Counted from the stretch's first letter, positions 51,335 to 61,042 are shown. The stretch is 64,000 bases of DNA from Tepidimicrobium xylanilyticum (GCF_900106765.1 NZ_FNNG01000003.1:1-64000); one strand, 5' to 3'. Program-made: numbers and translations. The notes: a model not told the origin generated them from the letters alone.

Positions 51335-53254
51335 TTAACTTATCATTTCTTTATATGCCTTTGCACAAAGAGGGGAAAGTCCCAAGGCTTCCAAAACTTC
51401 ATTGCATTCATATATTGAATGCCCTCTATACGAATGGATAAGCTTTTTATACGCCAATTGCTGTGGAGTGTTATTGAGAGTATATCCGGCAAGCCTTAAT
51501 ATCTCTTCACTGTATGTAGGGCTAAGCTCCAATCCGATGCAGATTGCCACAACGGTTTCTAAAGTTGGATTGTTAAGTTCATTGTTTTTTATTCTGTCAT
51601 ATGTTTTTCCTGAAAGCAAAGTCTTTTCAATAAAAACAACCTTATTGTAGCCTTTTCTTTTGATATGTCCATATACCGCTTGGGAAAATGTCTGGGTTGT
51701 GCGGATCAAATGCTGACCTTCTTCGACGAATTCTTCGTGAAATTTCTTTAGCTCTTCTGAACGATTAAATACCTCCATATTATGCTTGTCCGGATTAAAT
51801 GTCGGCACTCTGTTATAATCCGGTGTAGCTTTACGGAACATTATAGAATCGAGGTATACTACAATGTCCATCTTGGAGGCTTTATTTAGTTTTAAATCAA
51901 ACAGAAGGCAGCATTCATCTACATGCAGTTTTGCATAATCTGTAAGATCAAGGCTTCCATTTTCTAACCTTTTAATGTATTTAGAGTCGTTAATAACGTA
52001 ATGACCGTCAACATAAATAAAATTACCGCTGTCTATAATCTTTGCGAATTCAGGATTCGCATAGTATTCAAAAAAGGAATCGCTTAGGCTAATACTGTAT
52101 GTTTGATTCTTATGTAATGAGTCTGCCTTAAATGAATAATTGCTGATAAAATGGTCATCTACGTAGGTATATACACCTTCAACTTCCTTATATCCAAGGT
52201 CAAGCATCCTTATTTTAGCTGCTATCCTTGACACCTGGAAGAAGTCAGCTAATTCATACACAACATTTTCCATTATATTTAGCCTGTTGTGAGTACCAAA
52301 AAGGAGCTTATTCTTTTTAATTAGCTCCTCAATCTTTTTAATGGTCATTGATTTAGGCATAAGGATGCGAGGTGCTATTCCGTTAGCATGCCATTCCATC
52401 CAGTCTTCTGGCGTCCATTGTTTTTTGTATTTAGTTGTTTCGTTTACTCTGCAGCTTATGAGTAAAGCATCGCTGTTATATGTCTTAACTAACTCATGGT
52501 ATTTTCTATGTTTATACCAGTGAACACACTCATGGATAATAGTATTGTTCATGCACCCTACGTTTCGCATGAAATACACATTAGGATCCACGAGAATTGT
52601 TCCTCTTGAAACTTCCAAAGGCTTATATGTTCTTTCATTTCTGTCGTAATATTCTACCGTACAATCTCCAAAAACTATTTGACCAAATATAGTGAAATGC
52701 TTTGTTAACTGGATTTCCTTAACCTTAAGCCCCATTCTTTTCACTACTTCATCTACCGGAATAGGCATAGGAGTACTTAATGCTTCCGGGCAAAATTCAC
52801 TTAGAAACTCGGTAGCAACATCGTCAAACTGTTCCTTTTCTATAATTGGCACTAAATACTCAGACAGTCGGCCTAATTTGCTTTCTCTGTACTTGTTGTA
52901 TATTGAAACAGAGTTGATTTGAAAATTCTGAATTCCGTCATCAAGGTCAGCTCTGCAGGAGATACGGAACCATTGTTCTATACCATCAGTCTCGCGATTC
53001 CTTCGTACTGTTTCTGCAATTTCAACTTCGGCAGAAACAATTACGTCAAATAAAATACTGTTACCTGGCGAGTCAGTTATGTCTATCATTATGATGTCAA
53101 AATCGGATAATGCTGCTTCATCCGGTGATTGCACACGATATGAGTTGGATTCAAGCTTATCCGGGTTGTCCTCAATATACTCGGACAATTCGTCAAAGAG
53201 TTCATTGTAATACATATTTGCAATAACATCTCTGAACGAGCTGACGCTTGCCAT
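51335..53254 (-). CDS. ImmA/IrrE-type metallopeptidase fused to a C-terminal HTH
   Basis: A 639-residue protein. The first 200 residues are unassigned (acidic, EYIEDNPDKLESNSYRVQSPDEAALSDFDIIMIDITDSPG). The central part has the zinc protease motif HECVHWYKHRKYHEL (HExxH at about residue 241) typical of ImmA/IrrE proteins that cleave phage or ICE repressors. Residues 380-480 are of unknown fold. The C-terminus (about 540-610: FIEKTLLSGKTYDRIKNNELNNPTLETVVAICIGLEL) is an Xre-type HTH. It is divergent from a small Xre gene. The start at 53254 follows GGAGGTACGGT. Confidence 0.8.
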   Translation of the reverse strand: MASVSSFRDVIANMYYNELFDELSEYIEDNPDKLESNSYRVQSPDEAALSDFDIIMIDITDSPGNSILFDVIVSAEVEIAETVRRNRETDGIEQWFRISCRADLDDGIQNFQINSVSIYNKYRESKLGRLSEYLVPIIEKEQFDDVATEFLSEFCPEALSTPMPIPVDEVVKRMGLKVKEIQLTKHFTIFGQIVFGDCTVEYYDRNERTYKPLEVSRGTILVDPNVYFMRNVGCMNNTIIHECVHWYKHRKYHELVKTYNSDALLISCRVNETTKYKKQWTPEDWMEWHANGIAPRILMPKSMTIKKIEELIKKNKLLFGTHNRLNIMENVVYELADFFQVSRIAAKIRMLDLGYKEVEGVYTYVDDHFISNYSFKADSLHKNQTYSISLSDSFFEYYANPEFAKIIDSGNFIYVDGHYVINDSKYIKRLENGSLDLTDYAKLHVDECCLLFDLKLNKASKMDIVVYLDSIMFRKATPDYNRVPTFNPDKHNMEVFNRSEELKKFHEEFVEEGQHLIRTTQTFSQAVYGHIKRKGYNKVVFIEKTLLSGKTYDRIKNNELNNPTLETVVAICIGLELSPTYSEEILRLAGYTLNNTPQQLAYKKLIHSYRGHSIYECNEVLEALGLSPLCAKAYKEMIS

Positions 53255-53414
53255 ACCGTACCTCCGTAATAACATTTCATCATTTAGACCAGATATTTCC
53301 TTGTGTAAATTATAACATAAATTGCGCAAAACACAATAAAAATACGCGAACTCAAATTTATATTGTGTTTTAGCCGACTTTGTGGTATTCTTTATAACGA
53401 GCGAGGTGACAATT
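53255..53414. promoter_or_regulatory. Divergent lysogeny control region
   Basis: The inverted repeat AAAACACAAT (53328-53337) / ATTGTGTTTT (53362-53371) carries a TTGTGT -35 in each arm. Rightward: TTGTGT (53363-53368), 17 nt, TATTCT (53386-53391) for the Xre gene. Leftward: TTGTGT (53331-53336), 16 nt, TATAAT for the ImmA-type gene. One repressor bound at the repeat could block both. Confidence 0.65.
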
Positions 53415-53624
53415 ATGGCCGTTAGCTATAAAAAACTATGGAAACTCTTAATTGATAAAGATATGAAAAAGAAAGATTTAAGAGAAGCGGCTGGTATTAG
53501 TACATCTTCAATGGCTAAACTCGGAAAAAACGAAAATGTAACGACCGATGTGCTTGTGAAGATTTGCAAGGCATTAAACTGCGATATTTCAGATATCATG
53601 GAAATTGTTGACGATAACGAGTGA
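53415..53624 (+). CDS. Xre-family HTH regulator
   Basis: A 69-residue single-domain Cro/CI-type protein: MAVSYKKLWKLLIDKDMKKK, then DLREAAGISTSSMAKLGKNENVTTDVLVKICKALNCDISDIMEI. The subfamily is widespread on Firmicute mobile elements. It is transcribed toward the restriction-modification genes and divergently from the ImmA-type gene. It may be the lysogeny repressor or the controller of the R-M pair. GAGGTGACAATT precedes the ATG. Confidence 0.87.
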   Translation: MAVSYKKLWKLLIDKDMKKKDLREAAGISTSSMAKLGKNENVTTDVLVKICKALNCDISDIMEIVDDNE

Positions 53625-53678
53625 TCACTTCATCTTATATATTAACAAATAGAATTTATGAAAGAGGTGCAAAATACA

Positions 53679-56081
53679 GTGAGTAGAATTGGGGTAAACG
53701 AAAAAAAATTCTATCGCACACTTGAAGAGATATTTACTGGAGCAAAAATTGAAGGTCAAGGCGGCTTTTTAAATCTTATTAAAATCAAACATGATTATTA
53801 TCAAAAGGTTATTTCTCAGTTTGCTAAAGAAGTAGAAGAAGATAAAGTGATAACCAATGATTTCCGCGAAGAATTTTTTAGCAAATTATACACATTTTTT
53901 AAAAAATACTTTAATGAGAGTGGAAGCATTTTCTTTACAAAAACAGCCAATTGGAATAATGTTTACGAAAAAATCTATACAGGCCAAGATGATATTGTTT
54001 TGTTTTGGAAAACACATATGCTGTATTATGTAAAGACCGATACAATATTTAACAATTTATTTATTGAGGTAGAAGATAAACAGTGGGGCAATTCTTATTT
54101 TTACTTTGATGTAAGCAAACTTGATTTAAAAAAGAACAATGAAAAAAGGGCGTTAGTATATGAGTTTTCTAAACAAATTAATGCATCCGAAGCTGAATCA
54201 AAGCTTGGGATTAAACTCACTGATAATATTTCATCGGCTATAAATGTTATTGAGGTTAATTACTCGACTCATGGTAAAACAACAAAAATTGAAAATTTAG
54301 TCAGAAAAACGGGCGTTAGGGATGAGAGTATCTATAAAGCAATATCTGTTTTTGAGAAACAAAATAAAGTAGATTTTTTTATAAATAAAAATGCAAAGAA
54401 ATTCTTAACTGAACAACTGGACATATATCTTCATCAGATACTTTTAGATGATTCTAATGAATTTTCTTTAAGCCGACTAGAGCAAATCAAAACCATTAAG
54501 TTATATGCTAAAAAGCTTATTAATTTTATTTCAAATTTTGAAAACGAGTTAGTTTATATATGGAATAAACCAAAATTTGTTCTAAACAGTGAGTATATAA
54601 TCTCTGCTGACCTTATATCCTCTGATATAATAAATGCTTTGGAAAAAGCACCCGGATATGCGAAACAAATAAAAGAGTGGATTGATTTGGGATTCATAAA
54701 AGAATCTGCTTCTTTACAAGATATTATAAACGAAAATCCGCATATTCCGTTTGATACAAAATATTTTCCCGAACATAAATATGTTATTTTAAGTCAATTT
54801 GATGATATTGACAGCGCTCTTTCTGGCAGGCTAATACGTTCAGAAAACTATCAAGCATTAAATACGCTATTAAATAAGTATAAAGAAAAAGTAGACTTAA
54901 TTTATATTGACCCTCCATTTAATACAGGAAATGACTTTGCTTATGTTGATAATTATCAAGATAGCACTTGGTTATCAATAATGAACGATCGATTGCAGTT
55001 AGCATATCAGTTTCTTAAGTCAACAGGCTCTCTCTATCTACATCTTGATGAAAGAGCAGACTATTATGGTCGTATTTTATTAGATAAAATTTTTGGCAAA
55101 GAAAACTTTAAAAGAGAAATTATATGGGATATTCAAGTGCTTTCGGGATATAAAACACAAGCAAAAAATTATATTCTTGGTCACCAAACAATACTTTTTT
55201 ATATAAAAGATCCTCAAGAATTTTATTTTGAAAAGCAACGACAACCACACAGAAAAGAATACTTAGATAGGTTTGACAAAGTCGATGAAAAAGGTCGAAA
55301 ATATTTTGATGGTAGGGGGTCAATTATTTATTTAGAAGATGCAATAAAAAAAGGCAAAGCTGTCGGAGATGTCTGGTATGACATTATGTCATTCCAGCAG
55401 AACGCAACATCGAAAGAAAAAATGCCAAGATGTACAGAACTTACTCAAAAACCCGAGGAGCTGCTTGAAAGAATCATCAAAGCATCATGCCCAGAAGGTG
55501 GTTTAGTATTAGATTTTTTTTGTGGAAGTGGTACTACAATCAGTGCAGCACACAAGCTTGGCAGAAAATGGATTGGGATTGAGATGGGGGATCAGTTTGA
55601 GGATACGATTCTTCCAAGAATTAAAGAAACCATAAATGCAAAAGGACATCGAGAACCTTGTGGAATAACAGAAAAAGTTAATTACTCCGGAGGTGGATTT
55701 GTAAAATATTACGAGCTTGAGCAATATGAAGACGTATTGCGCAAATCAGAATACACACCGGCGGACTCTCAAATTAATTTGTTCTCAAAAGATCCTTTTG
55801 AAAGTTATATTTTTTTCTCTGATCAAAAATATGCTAATGTTATTGAAGTGAAAGGGAATCAGCTATTTGTCAATTTAAATAAACTTTATAGTAATATTGA
55901 CTTGGCTGAATCACTTGCGAATATATTAGGAGGACAACTTATTGTGGACACAGAGGATGAAGTGAAAATAAACGTAAAAGGTCAAATTATTAGTTTTTCT
56001 AAAAACATCAACAAGATGAATGAAGATGAAAAAATGGTACTTCTCAAATACTTAAAGCCTTTGATTTGGTGGGGTGAGTAA
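53679..56081 (+). CDS. Type III R-M modification subunit (Mod), large form
   Basis: An 800-residue adenine-specific methyltransferase. Residues 1-390 are an N-terminal extension (FYRTLEEIFTGAKIEGQGGF, YTFFKKYFNESGSIFF, VLFWKTHMLYYVKTD) present in a large-Mod subgroup. Catalytic motif IV is LIYIDPPFNTGNDFAY (about 411) and the SAM motif is LDFFCGSGTTIS (about 610), the order of beta-class type III Mod. A target-recognition region lies between. The GTG at 53679 follows AGAGGTG; the ATG at 53658 has no SD. It is clearly more AT-rich than the phage genes. Res follows after 3 nt. Confidence 0.88.
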   Translation: MSRIGVNEKKFYRTLEEIFTGAKIEGQGGFLNLIKIKHDYYQKVISQFAKEVEEDKVITNDFREEFFSKLYTFFKKYFNESGSIFFTKTANWNNVYEKIYTGQDDIVLFWKTHMLYYVKTDTIFNNLFIEVEDKQWGNSYFYFDVSKLDLKKNNEKRALVYEFSKQINASEAESKLGIKLTDNISSAINVIEVNYSTHGKTTKIENLVRKTGVRDESIYKAISVFEKQNKVDFFINKNAKKFLTEQLDIYLHQILLDDSNEFSLSRLEQIKTIKLYAKKLINFISNFENELVYIWNKPKFVLNSEYIISADLISSDIINALEKAPGYAKQIKEWIDLGFIKESASLQDIINENPHIPFDTKYFPEHKYVILSQFDDIDSALSGRLIRSENYQALNTLLNKYKEKVDLIYIDPPFNTGNDFAYVDNYQDSTWLSIMNDRLQLAYQFLKSTGSLYLHLDERADYYGRILLDKIFGKENFKREIIWDIQVLSGYKTQAKNYILGHQTILFYIKDPQEFYFEKQRQPHRKEYLDRFDKVDEKGRKYFDGRGSIIYLEDAIKKGKAVGDVWYDIMSFQQNATSKEKMPRCTELTQKPEELLERIIKASCPEGGLVLDFFCGSGTTISAAHKLGRKWIGIEMGDQFEDTILPRIKETINAKGHREPCGITEKVNYSGGGFVKYYELEQYEDVLRKSEYTPADSQINLFSKDPFESYIFFSDQKYANVIEVKGNQLFVNLNKLYSNIDLAESLANILGGQLIVDTEDEVKINVKGQIISFSKNINKMNEDEKMVLLKYLKPLIWWGE

Positions 56082-56084
56082 TTT

Positions 56085-58919
56085 ATGGCTGTTAATCATT
56101 ATCAAAACTTAGTTGATAACATTAATTACGAAGATATAAACGAGTGGCAGATTCCAGATATATATCATTTTTCGGATAAAAAAGTACTATTTCCATATCA
56201 AGTAGAAGCCTTAAAGAATACAGCAAAACTGTTAAAGACATTTTACTCATCACCTAACGGTAAAAAAGAACTTTACGAGTTTTGCATTTCCAACGGTATG
56301 GAGAGTAATTTTTGTGTACAAAAATATATTAAACCGATTGATGAACGTAAGGGAATAGCAAATCCGCGGTTTGAATTGCTCTCAGAGTACTATAATATTA
56401 ATGACGATTATAACACTATTGACGGGGTCCATTTCTTTAATCGTTGTGCTTATTGGATGGCCACTGCAAGCGGTAAAACAATCGTATTGATTAAAGTAAT
56501 TGAATATATATCCTATTTAAAAGAAAAAGGTTTAATTCCTAATTATGATATAATGCTTTTACTGCCTAAGGAGAATTTGCTTGAACAATTTAAAGAACTA
56601 GTTATCGAGTACAATAACTCACGAAATCCAAACTCAAGAATTGAGATTGTTAATCTAAAAGACTATGATAGTGATAAAGCAAACCCTTCAATAATTAAAT
56701 CAATAAAAATATACTATTACCGAAGCGATTTAATAAGAGATGAAAAAAAGGAAAATATTCTCGATTTTAAAGATTATGATAATGCAGGAAAGTGGTATAT
56801 ATTTTTAGACGAAGCTCATCGCGGAGAAACTGGCTCGTCGACTATACAGGATTATATTACTATTCTTTGCAGGAATGGCTTTTTGTTCAACTTCTCGGCG
56901 ACATTTACCGATGAGATTGATTATGCTACGACAGTTTACAATTTTAATCTTGAGAAATTTATAAATGGAGGTTATGGTAAGAATATTTATTTATGCAAAA
57001 GTAGTTTCGAATTTGATTCTGCTCTGGATGAGTTTTCAGTCAGAACAAAACAATTGCAGGTATTGAAATCAATGCTCGTTTATACATTAATAAAAAAACA
57101 AAGAACTCCTAATCTCTATCATAGCCCGTTAATGGTAACGCTTGTTAATACCGTGAATACAGAGGATTCAGATTTACTAATGTTTTTTAAGATTATGGAG
57201 TCGATAGCCGGTGGAGATTATGATGCTGACTTATTAGAACAAGCAAAAGAATCTTTACTTGCTGACTTTAATTTTAAGAACTATGTTTATGGAGATGAGA
57301 AGTTAACATTTGATAAATCACTTTTGATAAATCTCACAATAAAAGATATTTTATATTTTTTATTTAATTCAAAAACACATGGCAAAATCGAGTTATTGGA
57401 GGGAGAAAAAAATAAAGAAATTGTACTTAAACTCCAAACATCATCAAAAGCGTTTGCACTAATTAAAATTGGTAATGCAGACAGTTTTCAAAGCAATTTA
57501 TTAGGTCCAGGCTATTTGAGAAGTATGTCCTATTATAATATTAATTACTTTCAATCGCTTAATTCAAATGATGACATTAATATTCTCTTAGGAAGTAGAA
57601 GCTTCTATGAAGGATGGGACAGTAATCGACCAAATGTAATAAATTTTATTAATATTGGTGGAGCAGATGCTCAAAAATATGTGCTTCAATCATTAGGACG
57701 AGGCGTTAGAATTGAGCCAATAAGTGGATACAGGAAAAGACTTCCTTTAGCAGATACACGAAAAAACTGTCTAATGGAAACTTTGTTTGTTTTCGCAACT
57801 GACAGAAATGGCGTTGAAAGTATTTTAAAGACCATTGAACACGAAAAATCAGAAAATGGTAAAGAAATAGAGCTTGTAAAAAATGCAACTGGTTTTGACT
57901 TATTAATCCCAAAATATAAGCAATCAGAATCTCGTAATGATTTCAATTATTTTTATGTTTCTAGAAAAACAAAAGAATCGTTTGAAGCCTATTTTAAATC
58001 CATGCCAGCAAATCTAGCAATATTGAAATATGGCATTATTCCTGAGCAGTATTTTATTATAAAAGATAAAATTGAAAAAGATGAATTCTTTGCTATCAAA
58101 GAAGATCGCGTTTATTATGATATGGATTTTCTTTTTGAGTTAGTTGCAAAACATGTAAGTCTTAAAAATTATGTAGTCAGTGATATTCATCCTATTAATG
58201 ATGAGATTGTTCATTTTAAACATATTCGAGCTATAAATCTGTCTGATACAGAACTCATCGAATTAAGCAAAAAAATAAAGAATATTAGTAATTATTCTGG
58301 TGAAACAACGACTCAATTGGCAAAGATGCTCGCAAACGGAGAAATTACAGAAGATGAATTCAATCAAAGAAATGCTGCTACAAAAAAAGAAGATACTTTC
58401 AAAGACGTTGTTATAGCACATATTGCCAAACATTATTATTTACCTGTTATATATTCACTTGATGAAAAAGTTTCCTACTTGAAAAATATTATTACGCATG
58501 AAAGTGAAACCATGTTTGTAAAATCACTGGTAAATGGAATGTCATCTATTCCAGGTGATGTTGATTGGATGTTTTCAAAACTTCAAGAAAATACTGATTC
58601 AATCTATATTCCATATTATTGCTATAAGGATAACTCATATCATAAATTCTACCCGGATTTTATATTTTGGATAAAAAAAGGGAATAAATATAAGATTGTG
58701 TTTGTTGACCCAAAAGGTACGCAAAACACAGATTACTTAAACAAAGTTGACGAGTACGAGCGAATTTTCACAGATAATGGAAAACCAAAAAATTACAAAT
58801 ATGCTGACTATGAAATTATATTTGATCTAAAGCTTGTAGGTGAAGATAGAAACAAAGTTCCTGCTAAATACCGCTCTTACTGGTTGACACAAGGTGATTT
58901 TAATTTTATTAACATTTAA
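56085..58919 (+). CDS. Type III R-M restriction subunit (Res)
   Basis: A 944-residue SF2 helicase-nuclease. Walker A is ATASGKT (about 127-133), DEAH box LDEAHRG (about 244), motif III FSATF, motif V/VI region SRSFYEGWD and QSLGRGVRIEP. The C-terminal endonuclease is YPDFIFWIKKGNKYKIVFVDPKGTQ, a PD-(D/E)xK site. With Mod it cuts DNA with unmethylated head-to-head sites after ATP-driven movement. All motifs are intact, so the system should be active. It probably protects the lysogen against other phages. Confidence 0.9.
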   Translation: MAVNHYQNLVDNINYEDINEWQIPDIYHFSDKKVLFPYQVEALKNTAKLLKTFYSSPNGKKELYEFCISNGMESNFCVQKYIKPIDERKGIANPRFELLSEYYNINDDYNTIDGVHFFNRCAYWMATASGKTIVLIKVIEYISYLKEKGLIPNYDIMLLLPKENLLEQFKELVIEYNNSRNPNSRIEIVNLKDYDSDKANPSIIKSIKIYYYRSDLIRDEKKENILDFKDYDNAGKWYIFLDEAHRGETGSSTIQDYITILCRNGFLFNFSATFTDEIDYATTVYNFNLEKFINGGYGKNIYLCKSSFEFDSALDEFSVRTKQLQVLKSMLVYTLIKKQRTPNLYHSPLMVTLVNTVNTEDSDLLMFFKIMESIAGGDYDADLLEQAKESLLADFNFKNYVYGDEKLTFDKSLLINLTIKDILYFLFNSKTHGKIELLEGEKNKEIVLKLQTSSKAFALIKIGNADSFQSNLLGPGYLRSMSYYNINYFQSLNSNDDINILLGSRSFYEGWDSNRPNVINFINIGGADAQKYVLQSLGRGVRIEPISGYRKRLPLADTRKNCLMETLFVFATDRNGVESILKTIEHEKSENGKEIELVKNATGFDLLIPKYKQSESRNDFNYFYVSRKTKESFEAYFKSMPANLAILKYGIIPEQYFIIKDKIEKDEFFAIKEDRVYYDMDFLFELVAKHVSLKNYVVSDIHPINDEIVHFKHIRAINLSDTELIELSKKIKNISNYSGETTTQLAKMLANGEITEDEFNQRNAATKKEDTFKDVVIAHIAKHYYLPVIYSLDEKVSYLKNIITHESETMFVKSLVNGMSSIPGDVDWMFSKLQENTDSIYIPYYCYKDNSYHKFYPDFIFWIKKGNKYKIVFVDPKGTQNTDYLNKVDEYERIFTDNGKPKNYKYADYEIIFDLKLVGEDRNKVPAKYRSYWLTQGDFNFINI

Positions 58920-59025
58920 ATGGTGTAAACTATAGGAAATAATCCATATATAAAATAGAACATTTTCGATAATGAAATCCTAAACTTTTATGAGTTCCCT
59001 TATGCGGCATCCATCCTGCATCCTC

Positions 59026-59048
59026 AACCCCCTGTAAAAAAGGGGGTT
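59026..59048 (+). terminator. Hairpin after the R-M genes
   Basis: AACCCCC (59026-59032) and GGGGGTT (59042-59048) form a 7-bp GC-rich stem around TGTAAAAAA. Only a weak T-rich tail follows. It could end the R-M transcript. The stretch 58,920-59,204 otherwise has no gene; the right phage attachment site is expected in or near it. Confidence 0.45.
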
Positions 59049-59085
59049 ATCTAATCTGGTAACTCAACTATTAATTTTCGGGACG

Positions 59086-59099
59086 GTTGATATGTTCCC
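59086..59099. repeat. Solo copy of the IS21-like end motif
   Basis: GTTGATATGTTCCC is the exact complement-strand copy of 1654-1667, where it forms the tip of an IS21-like end. Here no transposase or second repeat adjoins it, so it may be a scar of a lost element. Confidence 0.35.
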
Positions 59100-59114
59100 T
59101 CAAACAATAAAAAT

Positions 59115-59182
59115 AAGGGTTTCCTGACATTGCCACATCCGGCAGATCGGCCTCGAGAAAAGCTAAATGTCTGGAAACCCTT
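59115..59182 (-). terminator. Long hairpin after rlmCD
   Basis: AAGGGTTTCCTGACATT (59115-59131) and AATGTCTGGAAACCCTT (59166-59182) pair over 17 bp with one mismatch around a 34-nt loop. The minus strand continues ATTTTTATTG, so it probably terminates rlmCD. Confidence 0.7.
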
Positions 59183-59204
59183 TATTTACAAGCTTTTTAG
59201 TTCT

Positions 59205-60560
59205 TTATTTCTTAACCCTTGACATCAATGTGACGCACTCAACATGTGTCGTGTGTGGGAACATATCTACAGGCTGCACCTCTACTACCTTATAGCCTTC
59301 CTCTACTAAATATCCTAAATCTCTTGCTAATGTCGAAGGATTACAGGACACATAGGCTATCCTTTGGGGACTAGCCTCTATTATGGAATATATTAAGGAT
59401 TTATCTAATCCTTTTCTAGGTGGATCAACTACTATGGCATCAATTTTTATACCTTTTTCATTTAATTTTGGCAAAACATCCTCGCTTTTTCCTAGGATAA
59501 ATTCCACATTATCTATATTGTTTAACTTTAAATTTTCCCTTGCATCCTCTATAGCCTCTTTTACAACCTCTACACCATAGACCTTCCTTACATGTTTGGA
59601 AATATATATGGAAATGGTCCCTATTCCACAATATAGATCTGCTACAACTTCATTCCCTGTTAAATTTAAATACTCTACTACCTGGTCATATAAAACTTTC
59701 GTCTGTTCATGATTTACTTGGAAAAAGGATTTAGGTGAGATTAAAAATTTATATTCCCCTATATGGTCCAAAACCCTATCTTCACCATACAGCTTTATAT
59801 CTCTAGGCCCTAATGTCACCAGTTTATCATTTTTGTTTATATTTTGGTATATACTTACCACAGTGTTACCGGAATAAGTAAGCATCTCTATTAACTCCTT
59901 TTTATGAGGAAAGTATTCATCCTTGGTTACGATTACTACCATGGCCTTATTTTCCTTAGTAGTTCTTATTAGTAGGTTTTTAATTATACCTTTTTTGCTT
60001 TTCTTATCGTAGCCATCCACCTTATATTTTTTCATGAATTTTTTCATTATAATTAATATATCATCTACTATTTCATCCTGAATAATGGATTTCTCCACAG
60101 GGACTACGGTATGAGTTCCTTTTTTGAAAAATCCAATTTTATAATCTTTTCCTACCTGAAATTCCACCTTATTCCTATACCTGTAGGGATAGTCCATACC
60201 AATGGTATCCATTACCAATATATCCTCTATTTTACCTATTCTCATTAAACTGTTTATAACCCTATTCTTTTTAAACTCCAACTGTTTTTCATAAGCTAGG
60301 TTTTGCAATTGGCATCCATCACATTGGTAAAAATGTTGACATTGAGGTTCATCCCTGTAAGGAGATTTTTCTAATATTCCTACTACTCTTCCTATTCCAA
60401 ATTTCTTCTTAATCTCCAATACCTCTATATATACTACATCTCCTATAATTCCCCCATGAACAAAAAAGGTGAACCCTTCATATTTACCTACTCCCATCCC
60501 TTCACTGCTAATATCGGTAATTTCAAGTTTTATTCTATCTCCTACATTAACACCTTCCAT
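59205..60560 (-). CDS. rlmCD: 23S rRNA (uracil-5-)-methyltransferase, RumA/RlmCD family
   Basis: A 451-residue enzyme that makes 5-methyluridine in 23S rRNA. An N-terminal TRAM domain (residues 5-60) is followed by the iron-sulfur cysteines in PQCQHFYQCDGCQLQNL, SAM motif VVADLYCGIGTISIYI, DAIVVDPPRKGLDKSLI, and the catalytic Cys in IAYVSCNPSTLARDL. Firmicute members often act on both U747 and U1939. It lies downstream of fxsA on the core-gene strand. Confidence 0.92.
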   Translation of the reverse strand: MEGVNVGDRIKLEITDISSEGMGVGKYEGFTFFVHGGIIGDVVYIEVLEIKKKFGIGRVVGILEKSPYRDEPQCQHFYQCDGCQLQNLAYEKQLEFKKNRVINSLMRIGKIEDILVMDTIGMDYPYRYRNKVEFQVGKDYKIGFFKKGTHTVVPVEKSIIQDEIVDDILIIMKKFMKKYKVDGYDKKSKKGIIKNLLIRTTKENKAMVVIVTKDEYFPHKKELIEMLTYSGNTVVSIYQNINKNDKLVTLGPRDIKLYGEDRVLDHIGEYKFLISPKSFFQVNHEQTKVLYDQVVEYLNLTGNEVVADLYCGIGTISIYISKHVRKVYGVEVVKEAIEDARENLKLNNIDNVEFILGKSEDVLPKLNEKGIKIDAIVVDPPRKGLDKSLIYSIIEASPQRIAYVSCNPSTLARDLGYLVEEGYKVVEVQPVDMFPHTTHVECVTLMSRVKK

Positions 60561-60621
60561 AAAATGCTCCTTTCACAAAAATAGGACACAGTTTGTGTCC
60601 TAAATAGAATCGGTAATATCT

Positions 60622-61014
60622 CTACCATCTTATGAATATATTGGTACGACCCTTGCTTAACATTTGATATAGTTTTGATTTAACATAATTTCTATAAAAA
60701 GTTCTGGTTCCTGGCAAAACCATAGTTATACCTATAACATCAGTAATAATACCAGGCGTAAGCAAGAGCAGTCCTCCAATTAGAATAGACAAACCATTTA
60801 GCAACTGGTTTCCTGGAACTTGTCCCTGAGTTATTTCTAACCTAATATTTCTAATGGTCATTCTTCCCTGGGATATGGCTAGTAAAATCCCAATAATTCC
60901 TGTCAATATAATGGCTAAAAAAGTGTTCAAAAAACCTAAACTTTGAGAAGCTTTGACCAAAATATATAGGTCTAAAATAGGTAATAATATTAATAACAAT
61001 ATGATTTTCTTCAT
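60622..61014 (-). CDS. fxsA: FxsA family membrane protein
   Basis: A 130-residue FxsA-family inner-membrane protein: IILLLILLPILDLYILVKASQSLG, TFLAIILTGIIGILLAISQG, and GGLLLLTPGIITDVIGITMVLP. FxsA in E. coli relieves F-plasmid exclusion of phage T7; the general role is unknown. The start at 61014 is preceded by TGGAGGATATT. Confidence 0.87.
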   Translation of the reverse strand: MKKIILLLILLPILDLYILVKASQSLGFLNTFLAIILTGIIGILLAISQGRMTIRNIRLEITQGQVPGNQLLNGLSILIGGLLLLTPGIITDVIGITMVLPGTRTFYRNYVKSKLYQMLSKGRTNIFIRW

Positions 61015-61042
61015 AATATCCTCCATCAATAGCAGGAGATCA

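Noticed and set aside
59115-59182. Small RNA or riboswitch after rlmCD
   Set aside because: It is one long near-perfect stem with a T-rich tail downstream of a stop codon. Termination explains it.
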